The notes beneath the pieces were generated by a model. It worked only from the letters and a program-made list of their open reading frames with translations, was not told the origin of the DNA and made no database searches. Of a stretch of DNA of 64,000 nucleotides, positions 26,679-33,985 are shown piece by piece. Numbering within the stretch: the stretch's first letter is position 1; each line of letters starts with the position of its first letter. The DNA lies in NCBI RefSeq assembly GCF_014502795.1, contig NZ_JACVHF010000011.1, positions 1 to 64,000 of the forward strand, written 5' to 3'. The DNA is from Heliobacterium chlorum. Its GTDB lineage: Bacteria; Bacillota; Desulfitobacteriia; Heliobacteriales; Heliobacteriaceae. The position numbers and the translations under genes were made by a program.

Positions 26679-28010
26679 ATGCTTTTGTTAACGAACGCAA
26701 CCATCGTCGAGTTTCAGCCGCCCAGCGTCCGAACGGGTTTGGACGTATACATCTACGGAACGGAAATCATGGAAGTGGGAGAAAATCTCTCAGGCAAGTA
26801 TGTAGCCGACCGGGTGATTGACCTAAAAGGCGCTATGCTGATGCCGGGTATCGTCTGCAGCCACAACCATTTTTATTCGGGCTTGTCCCGGGGCATCATG
26901 GCCCGCATCAAGCCGAGCCCGGACTTTATCTCAGTCCTGCAGAACCTCTGGTGGCGTCTGGACCGGGCGATCGACGAAGAGATCCTCTATTACAGCGGCC
27001 TTGTCTGCTCTTTCGAAGCCATCCGCTGCGGTACCACCGCCGTCATCGACCACCACGCCTCACCGAACTTCATCGGAGGTTCCCTGAAGGTGCTGAAACA
27101 GGGCTTTGAAGAGACTGGCCTACGCGGGATCACCTGTTACGAGACGACAGACCGCAACGGCGGCCTCACTGAAGTGGAGGCAGGCGTTCAGGAAAACGTC
27201 GATTTCGCCAAGCTCTGTGAAGCAGACAAGCAAGCGAGCAAAGGCAACCATCTCGTAGAGGCCATGATCGGCGGCCACGCACCGGTGACCATGCCTGATG
27301 AGGCCCTCCGGCTGATGGCCGAAGCCGTCAAAGAAACCGGTCGAGGGATTCACGTCCACGTCGCAGAAGACCGCTATGACGTCTCCCACTCCCACCACAA
27401 ATACGGCAAAGATATCATTCCCCGCTTATATGATGCGGGACTGATCAACGAGAAGGCACTGCTCGTCCACGGCGTGCACCTCTCCGATACCGACGTAGCG
27501 ATCATCAACGATCATGATGCTTATCTAGCCCACAATGCCCGCTCCAACATGAACAACCACGTGGGATACAACCACAAAATCCCCCAGTACAAAAACTTCG
27601 CTCTCGGCACCGACGGAATCGGCAGCGACATGTTCGAGGAGTTCAAGTTCGCCTTCTTCAAGCACCGTGATGCCGGCGGTCCTCTCTGGCCCGATAGTTT
27701 CCTCAAGTATCTCTATAACGGCAACGACCTGTTGCAACGCTATTTCGGCGGCTGCTTCGGTAAGGTCGCCAAGGGATACAAGGCCGATCTGACGATCGTC
27801 GACTATGCCTCACCGACACCGCTCGCACCGGAAAACATCGGCGGCCACATCGCCTTCGGCATGGATTCGCGGGACGTGAAGACCGTCATCATCAACGGTA
27901 AGGTCGTGCTGGAAAACCGGGAGTTCCCCATGGATATTCAACCCATCTACGAAAAAGCCCGCAAGGCGGCCCAGCGGTTGTGGGAGCGGATGGATAAATT
28001 AGCCGATTAA
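26679..28010 (+). CDS. ssnA: SsnA-type amidohydrolase
   Basis: A 443-residue metal-dependent amidohydrolase, close to E. coli SsnA in length. First metal motif VCSHNHFYSG (near residue 62); later His residues in IHVHVAEDRYD and VHGVHLSD; the catalytic Asp lies in ALGTDGIGSDMFEE. It follows ygfK by 16 bp with AGGAGGT upstream, so the pair is one transcript from the sigma54 promoter at 23447. In bacterial anaerobic urate degradation ssnA is a required gene whose product acts on an opened or reduced purine ring; the substrate is not known from sequence. It is distinct from the aminohydrolase at 1967-3301. Confidence 0.92.
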   Translation: MLLLTNATIVEFQPPSVRTGLDVYIYGTEIMEVGENLSGKYVADRVIDLKGAMLMPGIVCSHNHFYSGLSRGIMARIKPSPDFISVLQNLWWRLDRAIDEEILYYSGLVCSFEAIRCGTTAVIDHHASPNFIGGSLKVLKQGFEETGLRGITCYETTDRNGGLTEVEAGVQENVDFAKLCEADKQASKGNHLVEAMIGGHAPVTMPDEALRLMAEAVKETGRGIHVHVAEDRYDVSHSHHKYGKDIIPRLYDAGLINEKALLVHGVHLSDTDVAIINDHDAYLAHNARSNMNNHVGYNHKIPQYKNFALGTDGIGSDMFEEFKFAFFKHRDAGGPLWPDSFLKYLYNGNDLLQRYFGGCFGKVAKGYKADLTIVDYASPTPLAPENIGGHIAFGMDSRDVKTVIINGKVVLENREFPMDIQPIYEKARKAAQRLWERMDKLAD

Positions 28011-28027
28011 TACCCTTTGATTCATCT

Positions 28028-28055
28028 ATCCCCCGGTTATCCGGGGGATTTTTTT
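28028..28055 (+). terminator. Intrinsic terminator of ygfK-ssnA
   Basis: ATCCCCCGG-TTAT-CCGGGGGAT forms a perfect 9-bp stem with a tetraloop. It is followed by seven T. It lies 18 bp after the ssnA stop codon. Confidence 0.92.
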
Positions 28056-28083
28056 CGAGTTTAATTCCATCGCTTTTAATGGC

Positions 28084-28301
28084 TAATCCTTGGGTGTGAT
28101 GACGGAGCGAGCGATTTGAGCGGAACGGCGTCGAGAGCGAAAGTTGCGAAGCGGATAAGTGCGCCACGGTTTACATGCAGAAAAACCCAGAGGTTTGGCG
28201 CACCTGCGTAGCAACCGAGCGAACAGCCGTGGAGCTCTTAGCGAGTGGGGTCATTACACCCGGATTTAGAACTATGTTTAAGCCGAATACACGGCTTTTT
28301 T
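28084..28301 (+). ncRNA. Candidate structured small RNA: long multi-stem hairpin plus terminator
   Basis: Outer arms 28084-28103 and 28250-28268 (GGGTGT-GATGAC with GTCATTACACCC) are inverted repeats. Inside, successive stems pair in order: GAGC/GCTC, ACGGC/GCCGT, GTTGC/GCAAC, GC/GC and the apical GTGCGCCA (28159-28166) with TGGCGCAC (28196-28203). They are separated by roughly symmetric purine-rich internal loops such as GGA/GGA and GAA/GTA. A plus-strand intrinsic terminator (AAGCCG-6nt-CGGCTT then T) follows at 28280-28301. The element starts after the ssnA terminator, so it needs its own promoter; none is obvious. No open frame was recognised in it. It could instead be a mobile palindromic repeat. 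Confidence 0.5.
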
Positions 28302-28313
28302 CGGGCAAAACGA

Positions 28314-28718
28314 TTAGAGTTCTGTGGCGATCTGCCAGCGAATGCCGAACGGGTCTACCACCATACCAGACATGCTTCCCCAAAATTGCTTCGCAAAGGG
28401 CATGAGCACCGTTCCTCCGTCAGCAAGTCCCTCAAAGGCTTTTCGTGCCTCTTCCTCCCTTTCAAACTCTAACGTTAAATCCAAGCCGTTTCCTCGCCGA
28501 ACCGGCTCATTGACGGAGTCAGACATAAAAAAGATTTGCCCGGCTACTTTCAATCGAAGGTGCATTACCTTATCTTTGATCAGTTCCATCTTCGCATTTT
28601 GCTGGGGTAGTTCGGCAAACGTTTTAAGCATGATGATCTCGCCGTCTAGGGCCTTCACATAGAACTCAGCTTGGTATTTCGCATCGTCCGAATAAATATA
28701 GGGGTAGAGCTTTGCCAT
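28314..28718 (-). CDS. VOC (glyoxalase/PhnB-like) family protein
   Basis: A 134-residue protein with the two-module VOC fold. It starts MAKLYPYIYSDDAKYQAEFYVKAL, typical of the PhnB-like subgroup, and ends VDPFGIRWQIAT, the classic last strand of that subgroup. PhnB-like proteins are of unknown reaction and usually lack part of the glyoxalase metal triad. It stands alone, leftward, with GAGAGG upstream. It has no clear link to the purine genes beside it. Confidence 0.85.
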   Translation of the reverse strand: MAKLYPYIYSDDAKYQAEFYVKALDGEIIMLKTFAELPQQNAKMELIKDKVMHLRLKVAGQIFFMSDSVNEPVRRGNGLDLTLEFEREEEARKAFEGLADGGTVLMPFAKQFWGSMSGMVVDPFGIRWQIATEL

Positions 28719-28836
28719 GAACTAATCCTCTCTCCTCACTTTGATTCTCTTTGATAGAGTAACCGCACTGGCTCCACCTATGCCTTAGGGCCGTAGTAAA
28801 AAGAGTCAACTTCCGCCCCAGTCCCACCTAATAATA

Positions 28837-28876
28837 GAAGAAGGCCTAACCCCAATCTGGAGGTTTGGCCTTCTTC
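28837..28876. terminator. Hairpin after the PLP enzyme gene
   Basis: GAAGAAGGCC pairs with GGCCTTCTTC and the stem continues with AACC/GGTT around a loop of about 10 nt. It lies about 40 bp after the stop of the leftward PLP gene. Both flanks are only weakly T-rich, so it may work as a bidirectional terminator. Confidence 0.6.
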
Positions 28877-28918
28877 CGTTCTTACGATCATATATTTTAT
28901 GCGGGCAGTCCGGTCCCG

Positions 28919-30277
28919 TTATCCCCGCATCGCTGCAATCTTTTCGTTGTACAAGACCACTTTGGCGTACTCTGCTTCCCAAAAGGCCGGTTCCCGCATG
29001 GCATCGAGAAAAGCCTGGGAATAGCCGAATTTGAGCCAGTCTTTTTCTTTTTGTGTGAAGAGTTGTTCCTTCATAGCAGGTTTGCGGAAATCGAAGATGT
29101 GGCGGTCATCTGCTCCCAGGAAGATATCTTTTGCCCAGCGTTCCAAGACGAAGGGTTCTATCTCGAGGTAACGATGGTCCAGTTCCTCAAGGACAGACTG
29201 ATAGCGATCAAATCCATCGGTGGCCACAGTGACCACGTTATCTCCCGGTCCTAAGCGTAGGAACTTGGCCATTTTGATGGCGCCGAGGACGTTACAGATC
29301 CCGGAAGGCCCGAAACTGTCTCGCAAAGCAAGGGCGAAATCGCGGTCCATGCCAAGGCTGACGAGCGTGTCCACACCGTCCCGGAAAAGCTTCAGGCCTT
29401 GCACAGTCTCTTCGTCCCGGATGAGAATGACAAAGTCTGTCGTCAGGACGTTATGGATCAAGGTGATCATCTTGTCACCGATGCCTTCGATCCGGTGCTG
29501 CCCCCGGCCGCCGTTAGCCAGCGTAGAGCATTCGTACGGTTCTAGTGCGGCTATTTTCGCATCGGGGAAGACCGTCTTAATCTGATCTCCGGCGGCGATC
29601 GTACCAGCAGAACCAGGTGCTGACACAAACCCGGCGATCCGGCCGTTGCCTACCCCTTTCACAGCGTCGATAGCGCTGTTGCCGGTCACATGGCGATGGA
29701 AACGGTAGTTGGGGAAAAGTTCAAACTGGGCCAGGGCCTTGTTTTTCGGGTTTTTCATCATCTCGTGGGTCCGTTCCAGCGTCAGGATCACATCGGACTC
29801 CGAGCCCGGCGTCAGCTCCAACTCGCCACCGTACTTACGGATCCGCTCATAGCGCTCTTTGCTCATGTTGTCCGGCATGATGACGATAGCCTTGAAACCG
29901 AGGAGCCGCGATATGTAGGCTGTGCCGATACCGAAGTTCCCCGTCGACGGCCCGAGAATCGTATGTTCACCCGGAACGATCTCCCCGTTGACAAGCCCTT
30001 CAATCAGTGTGCTGTAGGCCGGACCGACTTTGTGTGAACCGGAAGGAAAACCGCAACCGAACATGACGACGATGTTGGCGTCAACACCGGTCAAGGCCGG
30101 CGGAAGCACCACTTTTCTTACTTGATTCGTGCTGTTTTTCCAGGTGATGTTGAAGAGGTTGACGGGGTTGAGTTCATCCTGATTCAGCGCCGCCAGCGCT
30201 TTCTCCCGCACTTCTGTTGGAATCGTCTCTGGATGCAGCATTTCATCATAGTTCGGACCAAAAGGGATTTGAGGCAT
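28919..30277 (-). CDS. Fold-II PLP-dependent enzyme, cysteine-synthase-like
   Basis: A 452-residue fold-II PLP enzyme, larger than a CysK (about 310). The PLP lysine lies in FPSGSHKVGPAYST (near residue 82), the phosphate-binding motif in GPSTGNFGIGTAYI, and a glycine loop in SAPGSAGTIAAGDQ. The family includes cysteine synthase, cystathionine beta-synthase and threonine dehydratase, and related long proteins are seen beside clostridial purine or amino-acid catabolic genes; the substrate is unknown. ATG 30277 has GGAGG 8 nt upstream and is preferred to the ATG at 30292. It lies 74 bp after the threonine-synthase-like gene, likely in one transcript. Confidence 0.8.
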   Translation of the reverse strand: MPQIPFGPNYDEMLHPETIPTEVREKALAALNQDELNPVNLFNITWKNSTNQVRKVVLPPALTGVDANIVVMFGCGFPSGSHKVGPAYSTLIEGLVNGEIVPGEHTILGPSTGNFGIGTAYISRLLGFKAIVIMPDNMSKERYERIRKYGGELELTPGSESDVILTLERTHEMMKNPKNKALAQFELFPNYRFHRHVTGNSAIDAVKGVGNGRIAGFVSAPGSAGTIAAGDQIKTVFPDAKIAALEPYECSTLANGGRGQHRIEGIGDKMITLIHNVLTTDFVILIRDEETVQGLKLFRDGVDTLVSLGMDRDFALALRDSFGPSGICNVLGAIKMAKFLRLGPGDNVVTVATDGFDRYQSVLEELDHRYLEIEPFVLERWAKDIFLGADDRHIFDFRKPAMKEQLFTQKEKDWLKFGYSQAFLDAMREPAFWEAEYAKVVLYNEKIAAMRG

Positions 30278-30351
30278 TTGATCGTCCTCCATTTCTCGTC
30301 TGTACTTATTTATAAACCTATGAGGTACGGAACTTATTGTGGTATAGAGAT

Positions 30352-31593
30352 TTATAGGGCCTTGCGAACCGCTTCCAGATCCGGCTCGATCAAGGTAGGC
30401 GCACCGGCAGCTTTGATGGCACTGGCGATGTCCTTGAGGCCATTTCCGGTCACGATGATGGCTACCGATTCGGCCGGGTCGATGATCCCCGATTGTACGG
30501 CCGCTTTCACTCCTGCTGCACCAGTGACCCCAGCCGGTTCGCCGAAGACTGCCGCTTTGCGAGCCAGCGTCGTCATCGCTTCCAAAATGGCTTCATCGGG
30601 AACGGCGACAAAAGCCCCTCCGGACTCCACCACCGCCTGCATCCCTTTGTGGAAGTTGCGGGGATGGCCGACGGCGATGGAATCGGCCAACGTATCGGCG
30701 TCACAGGGCTGCAAGGGCTGATGGTTCCGCCATGCCGTCAGGAAAGGCTGGCATCCCTCCGCTTGGACTCCGAGTACTTTCGGTAGCCGGGGGATGAAGC
30801 CAAGGCGGTGCATCTCCTTTAACCCTTTCCAGACACCGCCGATCGTGCAGCCGTCACCGACAGACACAACAACCCAGTCGGGGAACTTACCAGGCGTCAA
30901 CTCATAGAATTGCTCGGCTAATTCCAGGGAGACCGTCTTTTTGCCTTCGATGAGATAGGGATTGATCGCGCAATTTCGATTATACCAGCCAAACTCAGCA
31001 CTGGCTAGCATGCACAGCTCCCAAGCCTGATCATAAGTACCGCCGACCGAAAAAACTTGAGCGCCAAAGACGAGCAGTTGGGCTACTTTCGCCTCCGGTG
31101 CACGGCGAGGCACGAAAATGCTCGCCGGCAACCCGGCAGCGGCCGAAAAACCGGCCAATGAAGACGCTGCATTTCCTGTCGATGCACAAGTGATTCGAGT
31201 GGCACCTTTCTCCAGCGCTTTGACGACACCGACGGCGCTGGCGCGATCCTTGAAGGAGGCCGTCGGGTTGCGACCTTCATCTTTGACCCAGCATTGCTCC
31301 ACCCCGAGCCATTCAGCCAGTTTCGGTGTGTTATACAAGGGTGTCCAGCCGACTTGCAGATGAGGGATCAATTCTGGATTCGCCACCGGTAACAAGGGCA
31401 GATATCGCCACATGGTGCGGACTGGATCGGCAGCAAGACTTTGAGGATTCAGATTCGCTTCCACGGCGTCATAGTCATAAATTACGTCCAGGATTCCATG
31501 CTGGTAACCGCATTTCGGGCAGTAATAGTCCACGACGCCAGGTAGATAGATTCCGCCGCAATGGACACATTGGAGATAACGAACAAATTGCAT
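30352..31593 (-). CDS. Threonine synthase-like PLP enzyme
   Basis: A 413-residue fold-II PLP enzyme of the threonine synthase family. It has a small zinc-ribbon N terminus (CVHCGG and CPKCGY), the PLP-lysine motif NPTASFKDRASA (near residue 108), CASTGNAASSLAGF (phosphate cup) and VSVGDGCTIGGVWKG. Threonine synthase converts phosphohomoserine to threonine, but this is a lone copy beside another fold-II PLP enzyme of unknown substrate, so a role in catabolism (ammonia-lyase type) is possible. ATG 31593 follows GAGGTG at 8 nt. Confidence 0.8.
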   Translation of the reverse strand: MQFVRYLQCVHCGGIYLPGVVDYYCPKCGYQHGILDVIYDYDAVEANLNPQSLAADPVRTMWRYLPLLPVANPELIPHLQVGWTPLYNTPKLAEWLGVEQCWVKDEGRNPTASFKDRASAVGVVKALEKGATRITCASTGNAASSLAGFSAAAGLPASIFVPRRAPEAKVAQLLVFGAQVFSVGGTYDQAWELCMLASAEFGWYNRNCAINPYLIEGKKTVSLELAEQFYELTPGKFPDWVVVSVGDGCTIGGVWKGLKEMHRLGFIPRLPKVLGVQAEGCQPFLTAWRNHQPLQPCDADTLADSIAVGHPRNFHKGMQAVVESGGAFVAVPDEAILEAMTTLARKAAVFGEPAGVTGAAGVKAAVQSGIIDPAESVAIIVTGNGLKDIASAIKAAGAPTLIEPDLEAVRKAL

Positions 31594-31642
31594 GTTACTC
31601 ACCTCGCCTTGATAGATATGCAAGATCTATGCCAATACAAAC

Positions 31643-31669
31643 GAAAAAGCCGCCAAGGTCACGGCGGCT
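31643..31669 (-). terminator. Intrinsic terminator after the HAD phosphatase gene
   Basis: AGCCGCC (31648-31654) pairs with GGCGGCT (31663-31669) around an 8-nt loop. On the minus strand it is followed by TTTTTCG. It is about 20 bp beyond the stop of the HAD gene. Confidence 0.88.
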
Positions 31670-31688
31670 ACGATCGGACATTTGCGGT

Positions 31689-32426
31689 CTACACATTAGC
31701 TCGCAGGAAACAAGCTATCAATTCATCGACCGAATGAACCATGTAGGTCGGTTTTGCTTTTTCTAGTTCCTCCAGAGATCCGTAGCCGTAGGTAACCGCT
31801 ACAGAGTCAATATTGTTTTTCTGTGCCCCGATGATATCATGCTTGCGGTCACCGATCATCAGTGCGTTTCCAAAAGGACGGCCTCCACCTTTTGCATAGA
31901 CAGAGGAATCGTTTCCCTGCCCGGCGATAGACAAGGCGTATTCGATCACCTCGTCTTTGGCACAACGCGTCCCGTCAAGGTTGCTTCCAATGACGGCCGA
32001 GAAATACACGCCGATGTGGAAGTGTTCCAAAATCTTTTCTGCGAAGACCGTCGGCTTGGACGTGGCCACAAGAAGTTCCTTTCCGGACTGTTTCAGCCCT
32101 GCAAGCAGTTCCGGTATCTGTGGAAACAGGGCGTTTTCATAGAGCCCATACACAGAGAAATACTCCCGGTAGTACTCTACGGCCTGCCGGGCTGTCGCTT
32201 CATCGAAATGGGCGAACTCCATAAAAGAATCAATCAGCGGTGGTCCGATGAATTTGACCAGGTTGTCCAGATTCTCTTCGACGATTCCGTACTTTCGCAG
32301 CGCATACTGAACACTCTTGGTAATGCCGATTTTCGGGTCTGTCAGCGTACCGTCCAGATCGAACAGCAACAGTCCGTAGCGGCTCAGATCCTTTTTTACA
32401 GCGTCTTTATGTAGCGATAAGTCCAC
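31689..32426 (-). CDS. HAD-superfamily phosphatase, phosphoglycolate-phosphatase-like
   Basis: A 245-residue HAD hydrolase. Motif I is LLFDLDGTLTD (near residue 23, nucleophile Asp), motif II is VATSKP (near 120), and motif III/IV is ALMIGDRKHDIIGA. The helical cap after motif I resembles phosphoglycolate phosphatase and pyrophosphatase PpaX. The substrate is not predictable. It starts at GTG with GGAG 9 nt upstream. It ends at a strong terminator and is probably a single gene. Confidence 0.88.
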   Translation of the reverse strand: MDLSLHKDAVKKDLSRYGLLLFDLDGTLTDPKIGITKSVQYALRKYGIVEENLDNLVKFIGPPLIDSFMEFAHFDEATARQAVEYYREYFSVYGLYENALFPQIPELLAGLKQSGKELLVATSKPTVFAEKILEHFHIGVYFSAVIGSNLDGTRCAKDEVIEYALSIAGQGNDSSVYAKGGGRPFGNALMIGDRKHDIIGAQKNNIDSVAVTYGYGSLEELEKAKPTYMVHSVDELIACFLRANV

Positions 32427-32479
32427 CTGTCATTGCTCCTTACGTTAATTCCTTACGTTAATACTATCCCAATTATAGG

Positions 32480-33739
32480 TCACATTTTTGCTTGCCTACT
32501 GCCTTTATGCTTCCGGCGAAAAAAGCGCTCATCAAGTAAAATATCCTGATGCTTCCGCTTCCAATGACGCACGATCGCTGTCACCACAGCGACACCGACT
32601 CCCACTGCCATAATCCCCGTCACACCCATCAAGAGCGGTTCAAAGAACAAGGGATAGTTGCCTGTAAACAAAAACTGGGTAGCCCGGAAGAACCAAACCC
32701 CCGGAAGCAAGGGAACAAAGCCCCCGATGATAAACACGGTCACCGGCACACGGTAGATGCGCGCGAGGATTTCGCTAGCTATGGAGGCAGCCATCGCTCC
32801 CCACAACATCCCCAATATGATGGAAAAGGGACTTTGCATCGTCCAGTAAAGGACGAATGAACTTAACAGGCCCACCGATCCCGCCCCGAGGACCGTCCGT
32901 TTCGGTGCTTGATTATATATATTGAACAAGGCCGATACAAAAAATCCAAGGGCGATGATTGGTGTCACCGGTTCTACGGGCTGTGGCAGGTACTCCAGGC
33001 CTACAATGCCGATCGTAATCCCTGCACCCCCGAAGAGAGCCACCATCAGTCCCACCGCTTCAAATCCGCGAATAGCCCCCGATATCAGGTCACCGGCGAT
33101 GACATCACGGACGGAATTTACCATAAAAGCGCCGGGGATCGCCGAGAGCAGGACACCGACGATAACGGTGTTGATGTCAAAATCGATCACTGTGCGAGTC
33201 GCCAGCACCAACGCCGTGCCGACAGACCCAATAAGCAGTTCCCGCAAAAAGGGAATGGAAAGTATCCTTGTGGCGTCAATCAACAGGTATACCAGGTGAG
33301 TAACCATGAAGGCAATCCAAAAGTCCTGCCAACTGCCGCCGTTTATCACGGTAATCGCTGCTGCGTTGACGGCACCGCAACTGATCTTGATCAGGGTCGA
33401 ATAGGTTGGCCCTGCCGATTCAATCTGTCCGAGGATCGTAAAGGCTTCGTCCAGTTCAACCTCTTTTTGAGCCACTTGCCGCGATAAGTTATTGATAGCA
33501 GAAATCTTGCTTAAATTGACGCCTCGCTTCGCAGCCTTACGAAAAAAGGTGCCCGGCGAGCCAGCACTATCGATATAACTGATAAATACCCCTGCTGGCG
33601 TTACATAACTTTCGAGAAGTTGAATACCTAGGGCATCACCCATCTTTTGCACCGTATCTTCCACCCGGTACACTTCCGCCCCGGCTTCGAGCAAGGTTCG
33701 CCCAGCTTGTACAACGAATTCGACGGAGCGGTTCGTCAT
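32480..33739 (-). CDS. ThrE-type threonine/serine exporter family membrane protein
   Basis: A 419-residue membrane protein joining the two ThrE halves in one chain. A cytoplasmic N-terminal part (1-115, with LLEAGAEVYRVEDTVQKM) precedes about ten hydrophobic helices. The second helical block (about 275-395) corresponds to the small partner subunit (DUF3815-type) that in many Firmicutes is separate. ThrE exports threonine and serine in Corynebacterium. A basic tail closes the protein. The ATG at 33739 has GAGGTG 10 nt upstream. It is transcribed away from the histidine kinase gene. Confidence 0.85.
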   Translation of the reverse strand: MTNRSVEFVVQAGRTLLEAGAEVYRVEDTVQKMGDALGIQLLESYVTPAGVFISYIDSAGSPGTFFRKAAKRGVNLSKISAINNLSRQVAQKEVELDEAFTILGQIESAGPTYSTLIKISCGAVNAAAITVINGGSWQDFWIAFMVTHLVYLLIDATRILSIPFLRELLIGSVGTALVLATRTVIDFDINTVIVGVLLSAIPGAFMVNSVRDVIAGDLISGAIRGFEAVGLMVALFGGAGITIGIVGLEYLPQPVEPVTPIIALGFFVSALFNIYNQAPKRTVLGAGSVGLLSSFVLYWTMQSPFSIILGMLWGAMAASIASEILARIYRVPVTVFIIGGFVPLLPGVWFFRATQFLFTGNYPLFFEPLLMGVTGIMAVGVGVAVVTAIVRHWKRKHQDILLDERFFRRKHKGSRQAKM

Positions 33740-33985
33740 GCGATTGATTCACCTCAGTTCAATGGACGTTTTCTATATTAATATTTATATGCACCCATTA
33801 TCACCATAGCATAAATTAAAGCCTCCGAATATGCCTCTCAGGAGAAATAAATAACTAAATCGGTCCGATGGAATTCGTAATTTTTAGAATTTGAGAGGAA
33901 ATTACCTGTCTTTTGTCGAAAGATGTAGGCATTGGTATGCCAGAATGTACCAAGTTCAGACAGTGTACCTTAAGAGGGTGATTCT
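33740..33985. other. Divergent promoter region, exporter and histidine kinase
   Basis: This 246-bp AT-rich gap must hold promoters for both neighbours. Several TATA-like hexamers occur near 33775-33860, but none pairs with a convincing -35. No sigma54 site or repeat was recognised. Confidence 0.4.
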
